Positions 1-5,224 of a stretch of 10,989 bases of DNA are shown here, one piece after another. The notes beneath the pieces are model-generated. The model was not told where the DNA came from, searched no databases, and saw nothing but the letters and a program-made list of their open reading frames with translations. The DNA lies in NCBI GenBank assembly GCA_016202845.1, contig JACQNW010000126.1, positions 1-10,989 of the forward strand, read 5' to 3'. A program made the position numbers and the translations under genes. Numbering within the stretch: the first letter of the stretch is position 1; the number at the start of each line of letters is the position of its first letter. The DNA comes from Candidatus Aenigmatarchaeota archaeon. GTDB taxonomy: Archaea; Aenigmatarchaeota; Aenigmatarchaeia; GW2011-AR5.

Positions 1-2
1 GA

Positions 3-683
3 AAAGGACGATGGAAAGGGGTTATTTACTATAAGTTAAAAATATCTAGTATTAACAATGACATAATTGAAAAAATAGAAACTTTGCTAAATTCATTTGA
101 TGTAACTTATTATAAGTCTATACAAAAAGGCGGATTCTTAAATTCAAAAGAAGGAATTAGAATAGAAATATCTAACCAAGCACTCGTAGCAATTTTTAAA
201 AATCTAGGCATTGCATCTGGCGCAAAATCTTATACAGTAGATACAGGCAAAGCTAATACATTTTCTAACGAATTGATTGCTGCTTACATTGGAGGTCTTT
301 TTGATGGTGATGGCAGTTTTGATTTAAAACATAACTCTTTAAGACTAAGTTCAAGGAGTAGGAAACTAATCGAAAATACTAGGATTCTTTTACTACGCTT
401 AGGATTACATTGCATTTCATATGAAGAAAACAAATCTTACACGCTTGCAATAAATAGAAAAAGAGACGTGCTTAGATTTTTAGCAATTGTGCCTTCTGTA
501 CGGTTTAAGCAAAAAAGCCTTAATTATATAAAAAATACCCGTCCAATTAAAAGTTTTGGTGATATAGCTTTCGAAAAAGTTGAAAGAATAGACAAAATAA
601 AATTAGAAGAACCAATACCAGTTTACAATCTCTCAGTTGAAAACACTGAAAACTATATTTGTAATGGATTTATTACTCATAAT
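3..683 (+). mobile_element. Intein C-terminal portion with LAGLIDADG homing endonuclease, inserted in helicase motif VI
   Basis: A LAGLIDADG dodecapeptide (YIGGLFDGDGSF, nt 285-320) lies in the second half of a two-repeat endonuclease; its acidic DGDG residues are intact. The sequence before it (about nt 3-240) resembles the body of the first repeat, whose own dodecapeptide must lie left of the window. Splicing blocks F and G are present: VYNLSVENTENYICNGF, then ITHN at 672-683. The penultimate His, terminal Asn and the +1 Cys (684-686) are all in place for C-terminal splicing. Splicing and endonuclease motifs look intact, so this is probably an active or recently active element. The N-terminal splice junction cannot be seen. 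Confidence 0.92.
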
Positions 684-1733
684 TGCGGACGAGCGGGACG
701 TCCTAAATACGATACTGAGGGTCGCGCAATTATAATAGCCAAAAGCAAAAGAGAGGCAAAAGAGCTGAAAGAAATGTACATTCATGGCGAGCCAGAGCCG
801 ATATATTCGAAGCTTTCAGTCGAGCCTGTGCTTAGGATGCATACACTGGCACTTATAGCTTCGGAAACTACAAAGACAAAAAACCAGCTTCGCGACTTTT
901 TCTCCAGAACTTTTTTTGCCCACCAATATGGCAAAATACAAGACGTTATGAAGAAAGTAGAAAAAATCCTAAAAGAGCTGGAATCATTCAAGTTCATTAA
1001 AATAGGCGATAAAGATACAAATTTTATAACATCAGACTTTATTCCAGCATTTGATATAGACAAAGATATTCCGCTGAAAGCCACGCTGCTTGGAAAAAAA
1101 ATAAGCGATTTGTACATAGACCCGCTCTCAGCGGCATTCATAATCAACAATATATCTGCTGCTGCTTCACTAGAACAACTCATGGTCATAGTCAGGTGCG
1201 GGGAAATACCAAAATTGAATGTGAGAAAAGCAGAGACAGATGAAATAGAAGATAGACTTACAAAATCAGGATTAGTTGCTCCGGATGTCTGGGATGTGGA
1301 TTATTATGATTTTCTATGCGCATTCAAGACTGCATTAATTTTTCAGGAATGGATTGAGGAGAAAACAGAAGACTATATACTTGATAAATACGGAGTTGCT
1401 CCCGGAGAGCTTTACACTAAAATAACAAGCGGGGAATGGATGCTTTATGCTGGGAGAGAGCTTGCATTAGTGCTTAGAAAGAAGGAAGAAGCCAATGGCT
1501 GGAACAAAACAAGACTACGAGTCAAGGAAGGAGTAAGGGAGGAATTGCTAAAACTAACTGTTTTGAAAGGAGTAGGAAGAGCAAGAGCACGAAAGCTATA
1601 CAATGCCGGCATTGAAACATACAGCGACATAAAAAATGTCGGAGAACAAGATATAGGAAAGATAGTTGGTCCTAAAGTTGCAAAGCAAATCTTGGAAGAA
1701 GCCAATAAGGAAAGGCTGATAAAATATTCATGA
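3..1733 (+). CDS. hel308: Hel308-type (Ski2-like) superfamily 2 DNA helicase, 3' part, interrupted by an intein (5' truncated by window edge)
   Basis: The reading frame is open from the left edge to the TGA at 1731, so the gene starts outside the window; the TTG at 84 is internal. The first 227 codons are the C-terminal part of an intein, ending in HN. The remaining ~349 residues are the helicase C-extein, which begins CGRAGRPKYD, the motif VI arginine-finger region (usual form QMxGRAGRP). It continues through EGRAIIIAKS, a winged-helix region, the helical ratchet domain, and a C-terminal helix-hairpin-helix (LKGVGRARARKLYNAGI). This order matches archaeal Hel308, a 3'-5' helicase acting at stalled replication forks. 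The RecA-like domains with motifs I-V lie upstream and are not visible. The protein can only work after splicing, because the intein splits motif VI. Ski2-like RNA helicases share motif VI, but the C-terminal HhH favours Hel308. Confidence 0.9.
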   Translation, partial: KGRWKGVIYYKLKISSINNDIIEKIETLLNSFDVTYYKSIQKGGFLNSKEGIRIEISNQALVAIFKNLGIASGAKSYTVDTGKANTFSNELIAAYIGGLFDGDGSFDLKHNSLRLSSRSRKLIENTRILLLRLGLHCISYEENKSYTLAINRKRDVLRFLAIVPSVRFKQKSLNYIKNTRPIKSFGDIAFEKVERIDKIKLEEPIPVYNLSVENTENYICNGFITHNCGRAGRPKYDTEGRAIIIAKSKREAKELKEMYIHGEPEPIYSKLSVEPVLRMHTLALIASETTKTKNQLRDFFSRTFFAHQYGKIQDVMKKVEKILKELESFKFIKIGDKDTNFITSDFIPAFDIDKDIPLKATLLGKKISDLYIDPLSAAFIINNISAAASLEQLMVIVRCGEIPKLNVRKAETDEIEDRLTKSGLVAPDVWDVDYYDFLCAFKTALIFQEWIEEKTEDYILDKYGVAPGELYTKITSGEWMLYAGRELALVLRKKEEANGWNKTRLRVKEGVREELLKLTVLKGVGRARARKLYNAGIETYSDIKNVGEQDIGKIVGPKVAKQILEEANKERLIKYS

Positions 1734-1864
1734 CATTGCCGACTGGAAATTCAATAACAAAAGGACATGATGAATACAAAAACAGCAAAGAAAATGGCTG
1801 AAGAAGGCATGAATATATGGAAAATTTCTTAGAAGAGTTTTTCAAAGAATGGGACGGCAAGTAG
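1730..1864 (+). other. Possible decayed or two-part small ORF after the helicase gene (in-frame TGA)
   Basis: An ATG at 1730 overlaps the helicase stop (ATGA). Its frame runs 23 codons to a TGA at 1799-1801 and then stays open for 20 more codons to the TAG at 1862. The second part has an internal ATG and reads MENFLEEFFKEWDGK, an acidic amphipathic helix-like segment. It could be a small gene broken by a nonsense change, two tiny coupled ORFs, or chance. No selenocysteine-type hairpin was identified. No homologue is recognised, so I do not call it a gene. Confidence 0.2.
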
Positions 1865-1893
1865 TCTGATGAATAAATCATTGCACAGCTTCA

Positions 1894-1913
1894 GCTGAAC
1901 ACTGAAGTTCAGC
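1894..1913. terminator. Hairpin between convergent genes
   Basis: A perfect 7-bp inverted repeat, GCTGAAC-actgaa-GTTCAGC, overlaps the stop codon of the minus-strand cysteine-rich gene and lies about 160 nt after the helicase stop. It could form a stem-loop in either transcript. Archaeal termination mostly uses T-runs, and there is none directly after it, so a 3'-end-stabilising hairpin is as likely as a terminator. Confidence 0.35.
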
Positions 1914-2031
1914 AGCATTTGCAGGATTTTTTCCCGCCTTTGCCGCAACAACCGCAGTTCTTGACGGACATTCCGCAGTCGCAAGCACACATGCCTGCTT
2001 TTTTTGTTTTTTTCGTTTTCTTTTTGGCCAT
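1909..2031 (-). CDS. Cysteine-rich, lysine-rich microprotein (40 aa), possible metal-binding protein
   Basis: The ATG at 2031 opens a 40-codon frame ending in TGA at 1909. The first 11 residues are almost all Lys and Thr (MAKKKTKKTKK). The rest holds nine cysteines: CACDC at 15-19, CGCC at 26-29 and CKCC at 37-40. CxC and CC pairs without aromatic residues resemble metallothioneins or a small zinc knuckle; the basic tail could bind nucleic acid. An AGTGAT ribosome binding site sits 4 nt before the ATG, and a TATA-like TTATTAAAAG lies about 38 nt upstream, so it appears to have its own promoter. The orderly Cys spacing and a proper RBS make chance unlikely. I recognise no named family; metal binding is inferred from composition only. 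Confidence 0.7.
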   Translation of the reverse strand: MAKKKTKKTKKAGMCACDCGMSVKNCGCCGKGGKKSCKCC

Positions 2032-2059
2032 TAAATCACTTGTTTATTTTGTCATGGGC

Positions 2060-2069
2060 CTTTTAATAA
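2060..2069 (-). promoter_or_regulatory. TATA-like box for the cysteine-rich microprotein gene
   Basis: On the minus strand TTATTAAAAG starts about 38 nt before the ATG at 2031. This predicts transcription starting some 10 nt upstream of the start codon, a short leader that includes the AGTGAT ribosome binding site. Confidence 0.4.
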
Positions 2070-2117
2070 TTGTTTTTGCGACTCTGTGAATTGATCCCGC
2101 TCAGCTCTTTTTCCTTT

Positions 2118-2143
2118 AAAAAAATCCTCCGGGAAACAAAAAA
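2118..2143 (-). terminator. T-run terminators after tRNA-Pro
   Basis: On the minus strand, 11 nt after the tRNA 3' end, there is a run of six T (2138-2143) and then a run of seven T (2118-2124), separated by a GC-rich stretch. Oligo-T tracts are the usual archaeal terminators, and these are well placed to end the tRNA transcript before the cysteine-rich gene. Confidence 0.5.
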
Positions 2144-2189
2144 TAGTAAGATCATGGGCCCGCTGAGATTTGAACTCAGGTCTGAAGGT

Positions 2190-2248
2190 TTTTCTTAATA
2201 TCCCACCATTCTTTGGGGAATACATTCAAAGAACACACTCTTTGATGT
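2190..2248 (-). other. tRNA intron 2 (position 37/38)
   Basis: This segment lies between G37 and A38, the most common archaeal tRNA intron site. It contains a 6-bp hairpin, CAAAGA with TCTTTG, and a second short stem, TCCC with GGGA. TTC in the anticodon loop can pair with GAA near the intron 3' end, but a full consensus bulge-helix-bulge was not resolved by eye. Confidence 0.65.
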
Positions 2249-2261
2249 CCCGAACCTCCGA

Positions 2262-2322
2262 TCTTTGGCGAATAGGCGTGAATGAACAGACGCTTTTGCG
2301 TCAATCTATTCTCGTCGTTCTC
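2262..2322 (-). other. tRNA intron 1 (D-arm region), contains a GACGC hairpin
   Basis: This segment separates the D-loop from the anticodon stem and has no counterpart in a mature tRNA. It contains nested inverted repeats: GAATAG with CTATTC, and inside that GACGC-aaaa-GCGTC (2289-2302). An intron before the anticodon stem is non-canonical; such introns are known from some archaea, notably Thermoproteales. Exact ends are uncertain by 1-3 nt. Confidence 0.65.
2289..2302. repeat. GACGC-N4-GCGTC palindrome, copy A (in tRNA intron 1)
   Basis: The stem GACGC/GCGTC with a four-base T/A loop forms a GC-rich hairpin inside an AT-rich intron. Related palindromes occur at 3038-3053 and 5764-5777. Confidence 0.6.
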
Positions 2323-2414
2323 TACCAAACTAGACTACGAGCCCTTAGAAAGTTCTTTTGAATGCAACAATTAAAAGCAAATTAAAGTCATATGTTTTCA
2401 ATGAATCTATAGTA

Positions 2415-2449
2415 AATGACATAATATTTTGTACAAATTGTATGTCATT
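2415..2449. repeat. Inverted repeat 1 (AATGACATA...TATGTCATT)
   Basis: Perfect 9-bp arms at 2415-2423 and 2441-2449 flank a 17-nt centre around TGTACA. The near-symmetry extends through the centre with one indel, so the whole 35 nt is almost palindromic. Confidence 0.6.
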
Positions 2450-2453
2450 TCCA

Positions 2454-2503
2454 TATACCAAGTGACGCATGTTACGTTCAAAAAATTTATGTCACTAGGT
2501 ATA
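2454..2503. repeat. Inverted repeat 2 (TATACCaAGTGAC...GTCACTaGGTATA)
   Basis: The 13-bp arms at 2454-2466 and 2491-2503 match at 12 of 13 positions around a 24-nt loop. The inner arms (AGTGAC/GTCACT) are variants of the motif in the neighbouring repeat, only 4 nt away. Confidence 0.6.
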
Positions 2504-2666
2504 GAATAAGATGCCATTCAAAATGCGCAAGGATTGAGAAATAATTATGACTGGATAATTACGAGACAAGTTATGCTGATAATTATATGAATTTTTATCA
2601 GCCTAACAATCTTCAGAATTCGGCCCGATTCTGTTTTCAGAAAAATACAAACTGCACTAATATTAT

Positions 2667-3278
2667 TTATTTTCTTATACTTACTTCCATGGCATCAAAC
2701 CCAAAATCATGATATTTGCTTTCATACAATCCGCTTTTTCTTACATGATCCAGATAATTTTCAACATCATCTGCAAACTTCTTTACATTGTCTGCAACGA
2801 CTATAGTACCTTTATGCATGTTCTTTTCACATAGCTTTAGGTAATCTATGTACTCATCCTTCTTTGCATCAATGAAAATCATATCTAATATGACATCAAG
2901 TTTCTTGATTGTATTTTTTGCATCGCCAACTATGATTTCTATTTTGTTGCTTAGCTCTGCTTTTTCAATATTTTGTTTTGCTATTTGTGCTGCCTTAGGA
3001 TCAATTTCAAGAGAAACTATTTTTGGCCCGGTGTATTGACGCCTAGGGGCGTCGGGCCTTTGATGGGCCATAAGTATAGCAGAATATCCAACAAGCGTAC
3101 CTATTTCTAAAATTAGCTTTGGCTTATGTTTCTTAATCAGGTCTTCCAATAATTTTCCTTTCTCTCTGCCCACTATCGGCAAAAAAGAATGAGGCACAGT
3201 ATGAACTCCCACTATTTTGCCCTTTTGCCAGTTGGCCTGGGTCTCTATCTCTCTCAAAACCTGTTGTGACTTATTCAT
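2667..3278 (-). CDS. Class I SAM-dependent O-methyltransferase (Methyltransf_3 / COMT-like)
   Basis: A 203-residue protein. It has SAM motif I (ILEIGTLVGYS, about 56-66), the acidic end of strand 2 (SLEID, Glu91), GDAK (118-121), FIDAKKDEYIDYL (135-147) and VADNV (161-165). In this O-methyltransferase family the Asp of FIDA and the DN pair bind a divalent metal; all are present. The small-molecule substrate cannot be told from sequence. The ATG at 3278 was chosen because it lies 2 nt after the TrmI stop (TGATTATG); an upstream in-frame start would overlap TrmI by about 85 nt and add a tail out of family. It ends the minus-strand run. Residues 72-83 are an extra loop between strands 1 and 2 encoded by a GC-rich palindrome. 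Confidence 0.88.
   Translation of the reverse strand: MNKSQQVLREIETQANWQKGKIVGVHTVPHSFLPIVGREKGKLLEDLIKKHKPKLILEIGTLVGYSAILMAHQRPDAPRRQYTGPKIVSLEIDPKAAQIAKQNIEKAELSNKIEIIVGDAKNTIKKLDVILDMIFIDAKKDEYIDYLKLCEKNMHKGTIVVADNVKKFADDVENYLDHVRKSGLYESKYHDFGFDAMEVSIRK
3025..3058. repeat. GACGCC-N4-GGCGTC palindrome, copy B, with outer GGCCC/GGGCC arms
   Basis: The core GACGCC-tagg-GGCGTC (3038-3053) is flanked on the left by GGTGTATT. It is enclosed by GGCCC (3025-3029) and GGGCC (3054-3058). It is GC-rich inside an AT-rich gene and encodes about 12 residues that normal family members appear to lack. Confidence 0.55.
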
Positions 3279-3280
3279 AA

Positions 3281-4009
3281 TCAATATTTTCTTCCGAATG
3301 TCATAAAGCCTGTATGGACAATGCCAGAGGGCTTCGGATGAGTAAAACCCTTCAAAGACTTCCATGTTCTCTGTATATTTTCAAAAGTCCTGATTCCCGT
3401 AAATCCATGTTTCTCCATCTGTTTTCTCGCCTTGATTTGCTGCTCTATGTGAGGGCTGTAGATGCAGAGCCATCCGCCTGCTTTTAATGCAGAATAGCAT
3501 TTTTTCACCATTTTATCAGCATCAGGCATGTCCAGCAGAATAAGATCAAGATTTTTTTCTGTGAACTGTTCGGCAGGCTTGTTTCTCATCTTTATTATCT
3601 TCTCCAATTCACAGTACTTTACATTTTTCTTTGCTATATTGTGGTGCCGTTCCAGCTTTTCATAGCTAACAACAGAGCCAGAAGGCTTTACAAAATTTCC
3701 AAGCATAAGCGCTGAAAACCCAGAGCCTGAACCAGCATCAAGGCACTTCCATCCGTTTGTTATACCTGTTACAGCTGCAATTTGTGCAGCATCTTTTTCC
3801 ATTATGATCTGCGGGCCTCTTCCTGCTTTTCTAAGCAGGTCTGTAATTGTTGGCTGCAGGACAAGAAACTCTGCGCCAGTATTTGATTTTATTTTCCTGC
3901 CTATTTTTGCCTTTGTTAAATCAATAAGACCTTGGTTGCATGAGAATTTCTTCTGTTGGGTGTCTACGATGTAAGATTTGCTCTGCTTAGACAATAAAAG
4001 GACTTTCAT
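3281..4009 (-). CDS. trmI: tRNA (adenine-N1)-methyltransferase, archaeal TrmI family
   Basis: A 242-residue protein of the GCD14/TrmI family, which makes m1A at tRNA position 58 (57/58 in archaea). The N-terminal small domain (1-60) ends in the family segment LQPTITDLLRKAGRGPQIIMEKDAAQI. The Rossmann methyltransferase domain follows: motif I LDAGSGSGFSA (90-100), VVSYE (113-117) closing strand 2, and LDMPDA (159-164), the equivalent of LDMPxPW. The usual aromatic after LDMP is absent. The ATG at 4009 is preferred over the GTG at 4018 because AGTGAT, a good ribosome binding site, lies 4 nt before it. That site overlaps the propeller gene's stop, which implies translational coupling. The enzyme normally forms homotetramers in the cytoplasm. 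It sits between the propeller gene and the O-methyltransferase in the same run. Confidence 0.9.
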   Translation of the reverse strand: MKVLLLSKQSKSYIVDTQQKKFSCNQGLIDLTKAKIGRKIKSNTGAEFLVLQPTITDLLRKAGRGPQIIMEKDAAQIAAVTGITNGWKCLDAGSGSGFSALMLGNFVKPSGSVVSYEKLERHHNIAKKNVKYCELEKIIKMRNKPAEQFTEKNLDLILLDMPDADKMVKKCYSALKAGGWLCIYSPHIEQQIKARKQMEKHGFTGIRTFENIQRTWKSLKGFTHPKPSGIVHTGFMTFGRKY

Positions 4010-4014
4010 AAATA

Positions 4015-4779
4015 TCACTTGTAGGTGCCTGTCCCAAAATCATAGGCGTGCTTTTTGCCTTTGTAAGCTGGCGCTGTTGTGTATACTTGGTTCGTTCTTT
4101 CGCCCATGTCATTTATTGAGCCTTCTATCATATAGCCTTTCAATGTTGATGTAGGTCTAAATTCAATAGGTCTTTGAGCCTGAGGTTTCAAGTCTACTGT
4201 ATGAGGTCTGGTAATAAATGAAGGGTAAACAATCGAAGTAGCAAATTTCCATAAAACTCGCCCTTCTTTTGAAAGGCAATAAAGATTTCCGCTATGGTTG
4301 CCAATTATTATAGAATCATTAGCTGCTGCAGATGAAAAATATATTTCATCGCCTGTATTTATTTTCCATATCTCTTTTCCGTCTTCCAAAGATAACGCCC
4401 AAAAAATTCCATTTTCCGTTCCTATGTATATTGTTTCGCCTGCAATCATAGCAGTTCCATAAACTTTTGAGCCAATATTTACTTTCCATTTTAACTCTCC
4501 ACATGCATCAATATTGTAAACAAATCCGTCATTTGAGCCTATTATAACAGACTCGCCATAAGTCGTAGGCGATGACAATATAATGTCACCTGTCTTAAAA
4601 TTCCATCGCTTTTCGCCATTTTTATCAAGTGCATAAACAAAAGTATCATTGCACCCTAAAACTATCAGATCTTTCAAAACTGTCGGACTGGAGAAAATGC
4701 TGCCTCCAATGTTTATGCTAGAAATGCGGTTTTTTGGGCTGTGGTCGCGCAAGTTAAAATCAGAATCTTCGCCTATCAT
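4015..4779 (-). CDS. PQQ-like beta-propeller repeat protein, short
   Basis: A 254-residue protein with four tandem repeats of about 39 residues between roughly 27 and 184. Each follows the pattern SSPT...ViiGsnDgfvYalD.nGe.kWkfntG, typical of PQQ-like/BamB-type propeller blades. Four blades are fewer than the usual six to eight, so it may be a truncated propeller, a half that dimerises, or may use the C-terminal ~70 residues as further blades. No signal peptide or membrane segment is seen, so a cytoplasmic site is likely unless the adjacent membrane protein tethers it. No PQQ-dehydrogenase catalytic residues are evident. The start ATG overlaps the TIGR00304 stop as ATGA, and the stop is 5 nt before trmI. 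The role is unknown; a protein-interaction scaffold is the default guess. Confidence 0.8.
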   Translation of the reverse strand: MIGEDSDFNLRDHSPKNRISSINIGGSIFSSPTVLKDLIVLGCNDTFVYALDKNGEKRWNFKTGDIILSSPTTYGESVIIGSNDGFVYNIDACGELKWKVNIGSKVYGTAMIAGETIYIGTENGIFWALSLEDGKEIWKINTGDEIYFSSAAANDSIIIGNHSGNLYCLSKEGRVLWKFATSIVYPSFITRPHTVDLKPQAQRPIEFRPTSTLKGYMIEGSINDMGERTNQVYTTAPAYKGKKHAYDFGTGTYK

Positions 4780-5009
4780 AATCTAATTCCTCTCAACAAG
4801 AATATAACGAACAAAATAGTGACGATCACTGCCATGATTATTATGTATTTCATCATTTCAGAATCGTTTGCCCAGCCGAATGGTATAGGACCTATGAAGC
4901 CGCCTACTGCGATTTTTGCATTGCCCTGCTTTGCTGCTCCAATCATCAAAACAACTATGCCTATTATTATCAGCAAAAATCCTATGATGGCAAAGTTTAT
5001 TTCTGGCAT
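4776..5009 (-). CDS. TIGR00304/DUF131 family two-helix membrane protein
   Basis: A 77-residue protein with a hydrophobic helix at about 6-25 (FAIIGFLLIIIGIVVLMIG), a polar loop with KIAVGGFIGPIPFGW (about 32-46), and a second helix at about 54-74. The GGFIGPIPFG segment is the hallmark of the archaeal TIGR00304/DUF131 family, whose function is not known to me. No strong ribosome binding site precedes the ATG, which lies 25 nt after the stop of the small ORF at 5035, so coupled translation is possible. The stop overlaps the propeller gene start by 4 nt. A joint role with the propeller protein is inferred from this overlap. Confidence 0.78.
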   Translation of the reverse strand: MPEINFAIIGFLLIIIGIVVLMIGAAKQGNAKIAVGGFIGPIPFGWANDSEMMKYIIIMAVIVTILFVIFLLRGIRL

Positions 5010-5034
5010 AAGAATAATTGAAACAAGAACTTAA

Positions 5035-5184
5035 TTACCTTCCGAATACTTTTGATGCCATTTCATTGGTTTTTTGCCTAATTTCATCTTGTATTCGTAT
5101 GGCTTTTTCAGTATCAACTTCGTAACGTATAGCGATATAGCCATGAAAATTTACTATTTTAAATTTCTGTTTTTTCCCATTCAT
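5035..5184 (-). CDS. Small hypothetical protein (49 aa)
   Basis: The ATG at 5184 opens a 49-residue frame ending in TAA at 5035. It begins with a basic strand-like part (MNGKKQKFKIVNFHGYIAIRYEVD) followed by a predicted amphipathic helix (TEKAIRIQDEIRQKTNEMA). GTGA lies 6 nt upstream of the ATG. TATA-like TTATAAAT boxes occur just upstream (about 5200-5224), so the run below the regulator may have its own promoter. Composition fits a real small cytoplasmic protein, but I recognise no family. Confidence 0.55.
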   Translation of the reverse strand: MNGKKQKFKIVNFHGYIAIRYEVDTEKAIRIQDEIRQKTNEMASKVFGR

Positions 5185-5199
5185 ATTCGTCACTATTAA

Positions 5200-5224
5200 C
5201 ATTTATAATGAGCTTCTATTTATA
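5200..5224 (-). promoter_or_regulatory. Two TATA-like boxes upstream of the 49-aa ORF and TIGR00304 operon
   Basis: On the minus strand TTATAAAT occurs twice, about 17 nt apart, at the end of and just after the Lrp gene. The upstream copy would give a leader of about 15 nt containing GTGA; the downstream copy would give an almost leaderless message. This suggests an internal promoter separating the operon from the regulator. Confidence 0.45.

Larger units (their letters stand above)
2155..2344 (-). tRNA. tRNA-Pro (anticodon CGG) with two introns
   Basis: Acceptor arms GGGCTCG (2338-2344) and CGGGCCC (2156-2162) pair with one G-U, followed by discriminator A (2155); CCA is not encoded. The T-arm is CTGAG-TTCAAAT-CTCAG. 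The anticodon stem is GGAGG (2255-2259) with CCTTC (2184-2188), and the loop starts TTCGGG, giving anticodon CGG at 2250-2252; the 4-nt variable loop (AGAC) suits archaeal tRNA-Pro. To fold this way two segments must be removed: about 2262-2322 in the D-arm 3' strand (junction ambiguous by 1-3 nt because AGA is repeated) and 2190-2248 at the usual 37/38 site. Each is about 59 nt and the mature tRNA is about 72 nt. The D-stem then pairs GTCT with AGAT. TTTGG of exon 1 can pair with CCAAA at the end of intron 1, as in a bulge-helix-bulge core, though strict motifs were not resolved. A weak TATA-like TTTTAATT lies about 32 nt upstream. Confidence 0.85.
2345..2666. other. 322-nt spacer without a convincing gene
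   Basis: No credible coding region was found. The spacer holds the tRNA-Pro promoter region (2345-2385), two tandem inverted repeats (2415-2449 and 2454-2503), an AT-rich hairpin CTGATAA...TTATCAG near 2577-2602, and a hairpin CAGAAT...ATTCTG near 2616-2636. The last one lies downstream of the O-methyltransferase stop and could be its 3' structure. Confidence 0.5.

Noticed and set aside
2170..2361. 63-codon plus-strand ORF across the tRNA
   Set aside because: It is antisense to tRNA-Pro and its introns and has no ribosome binding site or promoter.
2407..2517. 36-codon minus-strand ORF (MASYSIPSD...) in the spacer 2345-2666
   Set aside because: No ribosome binding site, a stop codon immediately before the ATG, and it coincides with the two inverted repeats, which explain the sequence better.
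3279..3365. 29-residue N-terminal extension of the O-methyltransferase
   Set aside because: It lies wholly inside trmI in another frame, and the ATG at 3278 fits the family start and the operon spacing.
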